Assembly: GCA_031274985.1 (NCBI GenBank)
Contig: JAISPK010000001.1
Coordinates: forward strand, 1-7,541
Reading direction: 5' to 3'
DNA: 7,541 bases
Origin: Coriobacteriales bacterium
Lineage (GTDB): Bacteria > Actinomycetota > Coriobacteriia > Coriobacteriales > UBA8131
A program made the translations under genes and the position numbers. Of the stretch, positions 1 to 6,249 are shown piece by piece; positions within the stretch are counted from its first letter, which is position 1; each line of letters begins with the position of its first letter. The notes under the pieces were generated by a model. The model made no database searches, was not told the DNA's origin, and saw only the letters and a program-made list of their open reading frames with translations.

Positions 1-131
1 CAGACCCTTCCATCCCGACCACCCCCTCCTGTCGTTCCCGCGAAGGCGGGAACCCAGCCCCTTCCATTCCGGACACCCCCGCCTGTCGTTCCCGCGACCC
101 CCTCTGTCGTTCCCGCGCAGGCGGGAACCCA
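1..131 (+). repeat. 54-nt tandem repeat carrying palindromic unit A inside dnaX
   Basis: A unit starting CAGACCCTTCCAT at 1 recurs as CAGCCCCTTCCAT at 55. The 54-nt offset equals 18 codons, so both copies stay in frame. Each carries unit A, with an 8-bp inverted core GTTCCCGCgaagGCGGGAAC. Copies lie at 31-56 (complete), 85-97 (left half only) and 106-131 (one base different). All three are read in the same frame and give CRSREGGNP, CRSRD and CRSRAGGNP. This lies in the proline-rich linker before the DnaX C-terminal domain. Confidence 0.85.
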
Positions 132-743
132 GACCCCGGTCCTTGCACAAAAGATTCTTCGGGCTTGCGCCCTCAGAATGACAAAGAGAATGTCATCCTG
201 AGCGAAGCGAAGGATCTTCCCCCTGCCACCCCCACACACACTGCTGGCCCTGCTGTCCCCGAATACCTGCCGACCGACGACCAGTCGCTCTACCGCATGT
301 GGAACAGCGTCGTTGACGACATCAAAAAGAAAAAGCGCGGTCTTGCCGCCAACCTCGGAGGCATCATTCCCCTGGTGAGCAAGGACGACAAGACCCTGAC
401 CTTAGAGTTACCTGCAAAAGCGGCCGCATCAAAACTGTATCTGGAAACCGATGCCAACCAGCAGCTGTTGCGCGACACCGTGGCAAAGCATTTCGGAAGA
501 CCGCTGATAGTGAGGCTGACAATGGGCGGCGAGTCAGCGGCCAACCCTTCTAGTCACCCCGAGCCTTCCCCCTGTCATCCTGAGCGCAGCGAAGGATCTT
601 TCCCTTCCGCCCCCGCGACCCCTCCTGTCGCCTCCGCGTCCACCCCTGTCGTTCCCGCGAAGGCGGGAACCCACACCAACCAGGAACCCAGCGAAGACGA
701 GCTGGAGCAAATACTCAACAACAGCCTCAACAACGCCCTATAG
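3..743 (+). CDS. dnaX: DNA polymerase III subunit gamma/tau, C-terminal part (left end outside window)
   Basis: DnaX is the clamp-loader ATPase subunit of the replicative polymerase; tau also ties the loader to the polymerase core. The frame is open from the left edge to TAG at 741-743 (246 residues here), so the AAA+ motor and clamp-loader domains lie outside. Residues 1-86 are a Pro/Ser/Gly/Arg-rich linker. Residues about 87-177 (EYLPTDDQSLYRMW to LIVRLTMGG) form a compact alpha/beta domain like the C-terminal domain of Gram-positive DnaX. A second Pro/Ser-rich linker follows, then an acidic tail, EDELEQILNNSLNNAL. Identification rests on this domain and on ebfC and recR directly downstream, the standard order. 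Both linkers are built largely from dispersed palindromic repeats read as protein (CRSREGGNP, VILSEAKDL, CHPERSEGS, VVPAKAGT). A TTG at 165 could be taken as a start, but the frame continues upstream, so I treat the gene as truncated by the window. Confidence 0.8.
   Translation, partial: DPSIPTTPSCRSREGGNPAPSIPDTPACRSRDPLCRSRAGGNPDPGPCTKDSSGLRPQNDKENVILSEAKDLPPATPTHTAGPAVPEYLPTDDQSLYRMWNSVVDDIKKKKRGLAANLGGIIPLVSKDDKTLTLELPAKAAASKLYLETDANQQLLRDTVAKHFGRPLIVRLTMGGESAANPSSHPEPSPCHPERSEGSFPSAPATPPVASASTPVVPAKAGTHTNQEPSEDELEQILNNSLNNAL
151..218 (+). repeat. Inverted pair of palindromic repeat unit B inside dnaX
   Basis: 191-218 is a copy of unit B (GTCATCCTGAGCGAAG followed by CGAAGGATCTT), translated here as VILSEAKDL. 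151-182 (starts AAGATTCTTCGGGC, ends CTCAGAATGAC) resembles a diverged reverse complement of the same unit, so the two arms form an imperfect inverted repeat with a 9-nt gap. Units with this sequence style are familiar as dispersed repeats in many bacterial genomes; this is recognition from memory, not a search. Confidence 0.7.
573..600 (+). repeat. Second copy of repeat unit B in dnaX, read in another frame
   Basis: TGTCATCCTGAGCGCAGCGA plus AGGATCTT matches 191-218 with one substitution. Here the codon phase is shifted relative to the first copy, so it is translated as CHPERSEGS instead of VILSEAKDL. It lies in the linker after the conserved DnaX domain. Confidence 0.8.
648..673 (+). repeat. 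Further copy of repeat unit A in dnaX, read in another frame
   Basis: This is an exact 26-nt match to the unit A copy at 31-56, including the core GTTCCCGCgaagGCGGGAAC. It is read here as VVPAKAGTH, while the upstream copies are read as CRSREGGNP. It lies about 68 nt before the dnaX stop codon. Confidence 0.85.
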
Positions 744-762
744 AAAAAGAGGAGCAACAACC

Positions 763-1077
763 ATGGCCCAGATGAATATGCAAAAGATGATGCAACAGGC
801 ACGCAAGATGCAAGAAGAAGTGACCAAAGCCCAGGAAGAAGTACAGCTGCTTGAAGCCGAGGGCACTGCCGGCGGCGGGGTGGTAAAGGTCGTCGCAAGC
901 GGTGACGGGCGCATCAAAAAGGTCACCATCGACCCGGATGCCATTGATCCCGAAGATGCAGGAATGCTCGAGGATCTGGTGCTTGCCGCAACCAACGAAG
1001 CGCTGGGCAACGTGGGCGACCTGGCACAGATGCGCATGAATGCTGCCACGGGCGGCTTTAACCTCCCGGGATTCTGA
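763..1077 (+). CDS. ebfC: YbaB/EbfC nucleoid-associated DNA-binding protein
   Basis: This is a small DNA-binding, nucleoid-associated protein of the YbaB/EbfC family, which acts as a homodimer and is linked to recombination and replication through its conserved genomic neighbours. The 104-aa length is typical. The N-terminal helix (residues about 5-33, MQKMMQQARKMQEEVTKAQE) is the heptad-rich dimerisation helix. The middle carries the family strands GGGVVKVVASGDGRIKKVTIDP, and the C-terminus has the ALGNVGDLAQMRMNAATGGFNLPGF tail, where the Gly-Gly-hydrophobic ending is characteristic. ATG 763 is preceded by AGAGGAG at 748-754, 8 nt upstream, and lies 19 nt after the dnaX stop, so the two are co-transcribed. 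The recR start follows 10 nt after its stop. I see no anomalies. Confidence 0.95.
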   Translation: MAQMNMQKMMQQARKMQEEVTKAQEEVQLLEAEGTAGGGVVKVVASGDGRIKKVTIDPDAIDPEDAGMLEDLVLAATNEALGNVGDLAQMRMNAATGGFNLPGF

Positions 1078-1087
1078 GGTTTTTGCA

Positions 1088-1693
1088 ATGTCCCAGGCAG
1101 TTGCAATCCAAAAACTCTTGAGCGAGCTGGAGCGTCTTCCGGGCATCGGCCCCAAAAGCGCGCAACGCATTTTGTACTGGCTGCTCAACAACGAGCCACA
1201 AGACACCCGGCGCCTGGCAGGAGCACTGATAGAGGTGTCAGAAACGGTGCGTTTTTGCGAGCGTTGTTTCAATTATGCCGAGGAGCAACTCTGTCCACTC
1301 TGTGCTTCAGGCGACAACGGCCACCGCAAGGCAACGCAGATCTGCGTGGTGAGCGAGCCGCGCGATATCGTGGCCATCGAGCGAACCAACGAATTCAAAG
1401 GGGTCTACCACGTATTGGGCGGGGCGATCTCGCCCCTCGACGGCATCGGCCCCGAAGACCTGCATATCCGGGAGTTGCTCGCGCGTCTTGCCGACAGCAC
1501 GATTGAAGAAGTAGTGCTGGCCACCAACCCCAACGTAGAAGGGGAGACCACCGCAGTATATCTGGCACGTCTCATCAAGCCGCTCGGCATCAAAACCACG
1601 CGCCTTGCCAGCGGGCTTCCCGTAGGAGGCGATCTCGAGTTTGCTGATGAAGTTACTCTGGGGAGAGCTATCGAAAGCCGCCACGAGATCTAA
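1088..1693 (+). CDS. recR: Recombination mediator protein RecR
   Basis: RecR forms a ring that works with RecO, and with RecF in many species, to load RecA on SSB-coated single-stranded DNA during gap repair. At 201 aa it has the normal length. In order: a helix-hairpin-helix at about residues 12-30 (ELERLPGIGPKSAQRI); a C4 zinc finger with Cys57, Cys60, Cys69 and Cys72 (CERC and CPLC); a TOPRIM domain from about residue 85 (QICVVSEPRDIVAIE, with Glu90) to ATNPNVEGETTAVYL; and the C-terminal ASGLPVGGDLEFADEVTLGRAIESR signature. I chose ATG 1088, which gives the canonical N-terminus. Its GAGGT ribosome site (1076-1080) overlaps the ebfC stop codon, pointing to translational coupling. An upstream in-frame ATG at 1040 lies inside ebfC and would add 16 atypical residues. 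No convincing terminator is visible in the 30 nt before the convergent gene. Confidence 0.97.
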   Translation: MSQAVAIQKLLSELERLPGIGPKSAQRILYWLLNNEPQDTRRLAGALIEVSETVRFCERCFNYAEEQLCPLCASGDNGHRKATQICVVSEPRDIVAIERTNEFKGVYHVLGGAISPLDGIGPEDLHIRELLARLADSTIEEVVLATNPNVEGETTAVYLARLIKPLGIKTTRLASGLPVGGDLEFADEVTLGRAIESRHEI

Positions 1694-1723
1694 CTCTCGG
1701 CTTAATCTAAACGAAATCTTGCC

Positions 1724-3013
1724 CTATCGGGTATGTGCGGGTTTATGCCCCCAGTAAAAACTTAAAAACGGACGCTGACTGTGGCGCAAGGCGTGGTCGG
1801 GGTCTTTAGGCGAGAGCGCAGCATCGAGTCCGGCCAAGCCGATTTCCAGTGCGGCATCAGGACGACGCAGATACGACTCAACCACGCTCATGGCCGCAAG
1901 TCGTCCGCTCTGTGGAAGCGTAAGATAGCGCACCTGTTCCACCAGTTCTCCTGCTGTTTGGACGTGCTGCGCTGCTCCCAGCGAAGTGAGCAGCCGCACA
2001 TTAGCCTTTTCCTGCCCGTAGGCCTGTCCGGCCAGAAGCATGGGCGTTTCAGTGCAGATACACTCGGTCACCGTAAGGCCGCCAGGCTTGCAGATAGCAA
2101 AATCGCTGGCAGCCATAAGCTTGGCCACGTCTTCGGTGTAACTGATTATGCTGGCGTTTTGCACCCCGAGCTCCTCAAAGACCCCCTGCAAATGACGGGC
2201 GTAGTCGTTATCGCGGCCCACCATGAAGAGCAGGTGCAAATCGGGCATCCGGGCCAGTTGAGGTAGTGCCTTCTCGAGCAGGGTGCGCAGGTTCACATAG
2301 GGGCGCGGCAGGGTAGCGCCAGCTAATATCAAGGCAATGTGCTTGTTGGGCGGCACGTTCCAAAGCTCACGCATGGCGGCTTTTCCATACCCCACGCGAA
2401 ACTTGGCGCGCGCCGGCAGGCCGGTTACGAGGATGCGTTCTTCTTCCACTTTACGGGCACGAAGCGTCTCGGCCATGCTCTCGGTAGCCACACAGAAGAT
2501 GTCCGTATAGCGGTGCGGCCACATGCCCTCTATCTCATAATCGGTAGGAACACAGATGATCGAATAGTCCTGCCTGGCAATCATGCGGGCACCCACCGCC
2601 ACGTTGGCCGCGGTGATATGCGTGCAGACAACCGCCACAGGCTTGTTCTCACGCACCCAGCGGGTAAACGCGCCAAACATAATATGGCTCCACACCGTGC
2701 CGCCACCCCAAATGAGACGGCCGGTTAAAAAATAGCGCCAGGTAAGATCATAAATAGGCCGTGTGGGGCCGGTGAACATGCTCGCCGCCTTGTCGCCGTC
2801 AAAGCGGATGCGCCCAAAATCGAGGATATCGAAGAGCTCAACGGTCACGTCGGCATTAAAAGAAGGGAAGCGCTCTACACAGATCTCGCTCAGATGCTCA
2901 ACTGCCGCAGCGATTGCCTCAGCTGCAACCCGGTGACCACTGCCTACACTGGCATGTAAAACCGCGATTTTTTGCTCAGGGCGATAAACCAGCCCGGAAT
3001 TAGACTCTGACAT
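1724..3013 (-). CDS. MGDG synthase/UgtP-like glycosyltransferase (GT28 fold)
   Basis: Probable membrane-associated GT-B glycosyltransferase that moves a sugar from a UDP-sugar to a lipid such as diacylglycerol; the exact donor and acceptor cannot be read from sequence. The 429-aa protein (from ATG 3013) has the N-terminal MGDG-synthase domain with LHASVGSGHRVAAEAI (residues 19-34), the CVPTDYEIEGMW stretch (154-165) and VTGLPARAKF (196-205). The C-terminal nucleotide-sugar domain has CKPGGLTVTECI (308-319) and the GQEKAN loop (333-338), matching the KPGG...E...GQE pattern of UgtP and MurG. No membrane-spanning segment is obvious, consistent with peripheral attachment. An in-frame ATG at 3058 would add 15 residues, but neither ATG has a Shine-Dalgarno site, and a TATACT box seven bases before 3013 favours a leaderless start there. 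The gene is convergent with recR and divergent from ychF, so probably monocistronic. It is somewhat longer than Bacillus UgtP (about 380 aa). Confidence 0.85.
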   Translation of the reverse strand: MSESNSGLVYRPEQKIAVLHASVGSGHRVAAEAIAAAVEHLSEICVERFPSFNADVTVELFDILDFGRIRFDGDKAASMFTGPTRPIYDLTWRYFLTGRLIWGGGTVWSHIMFGAFTRWVRENKPVAVVCTHITAANVAVGARMIARQDYSIICVPTDYEIEGMWPHRYTDIFCVATESMAETLRARKVEEERILVTGLPARAKFRVGYGKAAMRELWNVPPNKHIALILAGATLPRPYVNLRTLLEKALPQLARMPDLHLLFMVGRDNDYARHLQGVFEELGVQNASIISYTEDVAKLMAASDFAICKPGGLTVTECICTETPMLLAGQAYGQEKANVRLLTSLGAAQHVQTAGELVEQVRYLTLPQSGRLAAMSVVESYLRRPDAALEIGLAGLDAALSPKDPDHALRHSQRPFLSFYWGHKPAHTR

Positions 3014-3020
3014 AGCAACA

Positions 3021-3026
3021 AGTATA
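3021..3026 (-). promoter_or_regulatory. Candidate -10 box for a leaderless glycosyltransferase mRNA
   Basis: On the minus strand TATACT is followed by TGTTGCT and then ATG 3013. Transcription normally starts six to seven bases after a -10 box, which would put the first base at or next to the start codon. No Shine-Dalgarno sequence is present. A -35 hexamer is not recognisable at the right distance. Leaderless mRNAs are common in actinobacteria; their use here is an inference. Confidence 0.4.
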
Positions 3027-3052
3027 AACCAAGTCGCAAGAACTCCGCTATC

Positions 3053-3061
3053 TGTCATACT
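3053..3061 (+). promoter_or_regulatory. Candidate extended -10 promoter for ychF
   Basis: TGTCATACT fits the extended -10 pattern (TGn followed by a TATAAT-like hexamer with four of six matches) and lies 27 nt before the ychF start codon. The -35 position shows no good hexamer. It lies back to back with the minus-strand -10 box at 3021-3026, as expected for a short divergent intergenic region. Confidence 0.25.
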
Positions 3062-3076
3062 ATGGCTGTATGCTAC

Positions 3077-3084
3077 AAAAGGAG
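3077..3084 (+). promoter_or_regulatory. ychF ribosome binding site that decides the start
   Basis: AAAAGGAG is followed by AATG and then ATG 3089. Starts at 3062 and 3086 are in frame, but the first lies upstream of the site and the second is only one base away from it. The site therefore supports 3089, which gives the conserved MALSIGIVGLPNVGKS N-terminus. Confidence 0.7.
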
Positions 3085-3088
3085 AATG

Positions 3089-4180
3089 ATGGCACTATCA
3101 ATTGGAATCGTCGGACTGCCCAACGTGGGCAAATCCACGCTATTTACCGCGCTCACCAGCCAGGGCGGACTCGCGACCGACTACCCGTTTGCCTCTGCTG
3201 AGCCCAATGTGGGCGTGATACCGGTGCCGGACGAGCGCCTGCAGGCGCTGGCAGATATCGTGCACCCCGGACGCATCGTGGCGGCTGCCGTGGAGTTTGT
3301 GGACATAGCCGGCCTGGCCAAAGGAGCAAATGCCGGCGGCGGTCTGGGAAACAAATTCCTGGTGAGCATCCGCGAGAGCGATGCGCTGATTCACGTTGTG
3401 CGCTATTTTGACAGCGGCAACGTACCTCATCCCGAAGGTTCCGTCGACCCGGAGAGAGACCGGGAAATCCTCAACACCGAGTTGATCCTAGCCGACATCG
3501 GCACGCTGGAAAAAGCAATGCCCCGCCTTGAAAAGGATGCCCGCCGCGACAAGGCCAACGTGGCCAAGCACGAGATTGCCCATCGTATGCTCGCCTGGCT
3601 AAGCGAGGGCAACCGAGCTGCCGACTACGCCTTTGCTTCCCCGGAAGAAAAGGCGCTGCTTGCCGACCTGCACCTGATTAGCATGAAGAAGATGCTCTAT
3701 GTGGCCAACATCAGCGAAGACGAGATAACCGACACCGCCCTGCACCCCGTGACCCTTGCCGGCGAGCCGATCATTCCCATCTCCGCAAAGATCGAGGCTG
3801 ATATCGTGGAGCTGGCCGCCGAGGACCCCGAGGCTGCAGCAGAGTTCATGGAGTCAATGGGTCTGGTAGAAGGAGGCCTGGTGCGCCTCGTGCGCGAGGC
3901 CTATCAGCTTCTGGGACTTCAGTCGTTCTTCACCGCCGGCGAGATGGAGGTCAAGGCCTGGACCATCCCTCTGGGAACAAAGGCACCGCAGGCAGCCGGC
4001 GTTATCCACACCGATTTTGAAAAAGGCTTCATCAAGGCAGAAACCGCGAGCTTTGCCGACTACGTAGAGCACGGGGGAGAAGCCGGACTGCGCACCGCAG
4101 GAAAACTCCGTTTAGAGGGCAAGGATTACGTCGTGCAAGACGGCGATGTCATGCACTTCCGCTTTAACAAAACCAAATAA
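3089..4180 (+). CDS. ychF: Redox-regulated ribosome-binding ATPase YchF
   Basis: YchF (OLA1 in eukaryotes) is an Obg-family P-loop protein that prefers ATP to GTP, binds ribosomes and is linked to stress responses. The 363-aa length equals that of E. coli YchF. The G domain shows the P-loop GLPNVGKST (residues 9-17), the G3 motif DIAGLAKG (72-79) and a non-canonical G4, NISE (207-210), in place of NKxD, the hallmark of ATP preference in this family. SAKIEADI (232-239) is the G5 region. The alpha-helical insertion (about 125-200) precedes the C-terminal TGS domain (about 279-363, LQSFFTAGEMEVKAW to VMHFRFNKTK). ATG 3089 was chosen because of the AAAAGGAG site and the canonical N-terminus. It is divergent from the glycosyltransferase and convergent with purN, so likely monocistronic. 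No unusual residues were seen. Confidence 0.97.
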   Translation: MALSIGIVGLPNVGKSTLFTALTSQGGLATDYPFASAEPNVGVIPVPDERLQALADIVHPGRIVAAAVEFVDIAGLAKGANAGGGLGNKFLVSIRESDALIHVVRYFDSGNVPHPEGSVDPERDREILNTELILADIGTLEKAMPRLEKDARRDKANVAKHEIAHRMLAWLSEGNRAADYAFASPEEKALLADLHLISMKKMLYVANISEDEITDTALHPVTLAGEPIIPISAKIEADIVELAAEDPEAAAEFMESMGLVEGGLVRLVREAYQLLGLQSFFTAGEMEVKAWTIPLGTKAPQAAGVIHTDFEKGFIKAETASFADYVEHGGEAGLRTAGKLRLEGKDYVVQDGDVMHFRFNKTK

Positions 4181-4183
4181 GGC

Positions 4184-4218
4184 GGGACACAAAAACGACA
4201 GGAGCCCGCGTCCCTTTT
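4184..4218 (+). terminator. Weak terminator-like hairpin after ychF
   Basis: GGGAC (4184-4188) can pair with GTCCC (4210-4214), followed by TTTT (4215-4218). An alternative pairing, GCGGG with CCCGC, overlaps it. The stem is short and the loop long, and the T-run enters the convergent purN stop codon. It is the only terminator-like element between these two genes. Confidence 0.3.
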
Positions 4219-4828
4219 ACCGCTGTCGAATATGCGCTTTGCCGTCTTCACCAATGCTTACCCGGCCTTGGGCTATCAGTTGTAGCACGCGGGGGTAGAG
4301 CTCATGTTCAACAGCGTGTACTTTCTCTTCCAGGCTCTCCAGGGTGTCATCTTCTGCAACTGACACCGCCTGTTGCGCAATGATAGGCCCTCTGTCATAA
4401 ACCTCATTGGCAAAGTGAATCGTCACGCCGGCGAGCTTTACCCCTGAGGCAAAGGCGTCGGCAATGCCGTGGGCACCGGCAAAAGAGGGGAGGAGTGCCG
4501 GGTGGAGATTGATGATCTTTTGGTGAAAGGCCTCGAGCAGCGGCTCGCGCACGAGGCGCATGTAGCCGGCCATAGCGACGTAGTCAACGTGCGCATCTCG
4601 TAAAGCCTGAGCGATACGCTCATCGGCGGCCAAGGGGTCAGCGTAATCCTCCTTCGTGAGCGCCAGCGTGGCGATTCCCGCTCGCTGTGCCCGCTCGAGT
4701 CCGTAGGCATCAGCCTTGCTGGACACCACCAGGGCAATCCGGGCTTCCAGAGAGCCCTCGCTAATCGCATCGATAATCGCCTGAAGATTTGTGCCGCTTC
4801 CGCTGATTAGTACACCAAGATTGATCAT
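4217..4828 (-). CDS. purN: Phosphoribosylglycinamide formyltransferase (GAR transformylase)
   Basis: PurN catalyses the third step of purine synthesis, transferring a formyl group from 10-formyltetrahydrofolate to glycinamide ribonucleotide in the cytosol. The 203-aa length is normal (E. coli 212). The N-terminal GVLISGSGTNLQAII (residues 5-19) binds the phosphate. The catalytic triad is present as Asn107 and His109 in IINLHPALLPSF and Asp145 in NEVYDRGPI. The folate-site region MAGYMRLV (86-93) is also conserved. ATG 4828 has a GGAGG site (4838-4842 on the plus strand) 9 nt upstream. The start lies 33 nt after the purM stop on the same strand, so purM and purN almost certainly share an mRNA. 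Convergent with ychF. Confidence 0.97.
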   Translation of the reverse strand: MINLGVLISGSGTNLQAIIDAISEGSLEARIALVVSSKADAYGLERAQRAGIATLALTKEDYADPLAADERIAQALRDAHVDYVAMAGYMRLVREPLLEAFHQKIINLHPALLPSFAGAHGIADAFASGVKLAGVTIHFANEVYDRGPIIAQQAVSVAEDDTLESLEEKVHAVEHELYPRVLQLIAQGRVSIGEDGKAHIRQR

Positions 4829-4861
4829 GCCGGTAAGCCTCCGTGTTTGTCGGCCCGCCGC

Positions 4862-5932
4862 CTAAACATAAACGACCTTGCCCGGGCCGTGAGGCTCAGA
4901 AGCTTTGATGATGTGGCCGATTTTATAGGAACCCAGCGGTGCAAAGTGCTCGAGAACAGCTTGTTCCGCCTCTTGGTCGCAGATCACTGCAAAACCGATT
5001 CCCATGTTAAAGGTCTGGAGCAGGTCGTCCTCTTCCAGTCCGGACACCTGAGCCAAATGCTCAATGACGGGCGGCACCGGCCAGGAGCCCCGTTGTACCT
5101 GAGCGTCCAGGCCGTCAGGCAGCGCCCGATCCAGATTAAAGGTAATGCCTCCGCCCGTAATATTTGCAGCCGCGCAGAGAGGCAGGCCGGCCTCAAGGGC
5201 GCTCAAGAGCGGCTTAACGTAGAGGCGCGTGGGCTCAAGCAGTGCATCAATGAGCAGCTGACCGTTTTGCATCGTAGCGCTCACGAGCTCTTCGTTGTTC
5301 AGGTCATTGGTAAGCAGGTGACGTACCAGCGAATAGCCGTTGGAATGAAAACCAGACGAGGCAACGCCAATGATGCTGTCGCCTTCCTGCACCAGGTTGG
5401 GACCGATCATTTTGGGACGATCCACGACACCAACGCAAAAACCGGAGAGGTCAAAGTCCTGGGCTGCCATGGTGCCGGGGTGCTCGGCCATCTCGCCGCC
5501 TACCAGCGCACAGTCAGCCTCGCGACAACCTGCCGCAATACCCTCAACAAGGCGCTCTGCCACCGAAGGCTCCAGCTTTCCAAAGGCAATATAATCCAGA
5601 AAAAAGAGAGGGCGTGCGCCAGAACAGATAATGTCGTTTGCGCACATGGCAACCAGATCGATTCCCACGGTAGTAAGGCGGCCTGATCGCTGGGCAAGCT
5701 CCAGCTTGGTGCCTACGCCGTCGGTGCCGCTTACCAGCAGCGGATCCAGCATGTCTTTGAAGTCCGCAGCACTGTACAGTCCGCCAAATCCACCGATGCT
5801 TCCAACAACTGCCGGCGTGTACGTAGACTCAACAGCCTGCTTGATAGCATCTACCGCCGCCGCGCCCGCCTCAATATCCACGCCAGCGTCTCTATAGGCG
5901 CTACCCTTTGTTTGCTCTGATATTTCGCTCAT
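4862..5932 (-). CDS. purM: Phosphoribosylformylglycinamidine cyclo-ligase (AIR synthetase)
   Basis: PurM closes the imidazole ring in purine synthesis, converting formylglycinamidine ribonucleotide to aminoimidazole ribonucleotide with ATP. The 356-aa length fits (E. coli 345). Family motifs are all present: SAYRDAGVD (11-19), the nucleotide-binding SGTDGVGTK (68-76), GIDLVAMCANDI (90-101), GGEMAEHPG (145-153) and GFHSNGYSLVR (194-204); the C-terminal half carries FNMGIGFAVIC. ATG 5932 has a GAGGA site (about 5938-5942) 5 nt upstream. PurM and PurN are not consecutive enzymes, but the pair is a frequent operon. Two candidate promoters lie upstream, one about 40 nt and one about 310 nt from the start; the second would give a long structured leader. 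Confidence 0.97.
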   Translation of the reverse strand: MSEISEQTKGSAYRDAGVDIEAGAAAVDAIKQAVESTYTPAVVGSIGGFGGLYSAADFKDMLDPLLVSGTDGVGTKLELAQRSGRLTTVGIDLVAMCANDIICSGARPLFFLDYIAFGKLEPSVAERLVEGIAAGCREADCALVGGEMAEHPGTMAAQDFDLSGFCVGVVDRPKMIGPNLVQEGDSIIGVASSGFHSNGYSLVRHLLTNDLNNEELVSATMQNGQLLIDALLEPTRLYVKPLLSALEAGLPLCAAANITGGGITFNLDRALPDGLDAQVQRGSWPVPPVIEHLAQVSGLEEDDLLQTFNMGIGFAVICDQEAEQAVLEHFAPLGSYKIGHIIKASEPHGPGKVVYV

Positions 5933-5974
5933 CAGTATCCTCTCGTCACGCTCTGTCTTATTGGGATGCGCCGG

Positions 5975-5980
5975 CTTATA
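5975..5980 (-). promoter_or_regulatory. Candidate proximal -10 box of purM
   Basis: On the minus strand TATAAG, about 43 nt before the purM start codon, matches the -10 consensus at five of six bases. No clear -35 hexamer lies at 16-18 nt. It would give a short ordinary leader. Confidence 0.25.
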
Positions 5981-6014
5981 GGCCTTAAATCAGCAACTTG
6001 CACAAACAAAGCCG

Positions 6015-6174
6015 GTTTCTGCTAAAAAAATGCCAAAACGCGAAGTTTTTTGTCCAGAAATCTCTGACAGAAAAATCAGATTTTGCTCAACCGCTGGTCA
6101 GAAGCTTGCTCGTTTTTTCTCAACAAAGAGAACGTTGAAAAAACTTCGCGTTTTAGCGATTTTTTTGCAAAAAC
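6015..6174. repeat. 37-nt imperfect inverted repeat, arms 6015-6051 and 6138-6174
   Basis: The inner 17 nt of each arm are perfectly complementary: AAAACGCGAAGTTTTTT at 6035-6051 and its reverse complement at 6138-6154. Outside that core the arms stay alike to 37 nt, with two substitutions and two single-base gaps by my alignment. The spacer is 86 nt. Each arm ends, outside the perfect core, in a run of seven A (left, 6024-6030) or seven T (right, 6160-6166), so a transcript in either direction would have a long stem followed within a few bases by a U-run. Each arm core is itself nearly palindromic (AAAAC, five bases, GTTTT). Confidence 0.85.
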
Positions 6175-6240
6175 TGACGTTTTTTTGCACAGAAACAATC
6201 TCTGGACAAGCATCAGGCGCTTTCTCGTCACACAACCGCA

Positions 6241-6249
6241 ATTATACCA
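6241..6249 (-). promoter_or_regulatory. Extended -10 promoter candidate upstream of purM
   Basis: The minus strand reads TGGTATAAT, a perfect -10 hexamer with a perfect TGn extension. A poor -35-like CTGCGA (plus-strand 6265-6270) lies 18 nt upstream. Transcription would start near 6234 and run toward purM through about 300 nt of leader that includes the inverted repeat at 6015-6174. Confidence 0.4.

Noticed and set aside
1..673. CRISPR-like array
   Set aside because: Units recur irregularly, differ in spacing and include inverted copies. They lie inside an open coding frame and the intervals are not uniform unique spacers.
1040..1087. Upstream start for recR
   Set aside because: It would overlap ebfC by 38 nt and add 16 residues not typical of RecR. 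ATG 1088 has a GAGGT site and gives the standard N-terminus.
727..1272. 181-codon open frame on the minus strand
   Set aside because: It is antisense to ebfC and the start of recR, both unmistakable. The His/Cys/Ser-rich translation reflects the opposite strand only.
4002..4010. Perfect DnaA-box match TTATCCACA
   Set aside because: It lies inside the ychF coding sequence, where the codons give the conserved IHTDFEKGF motif of the TGS domain. There is no cluster of boxes and no AT-rich unwinding region around it.
4847..5686. 279-codon open frame on the plus strand
   Set aside because: It runs antisense to purM, whose motifs are fully conserved. The product is low-quality and has no recognisable domain, so it is a shadow of purM codon bias.
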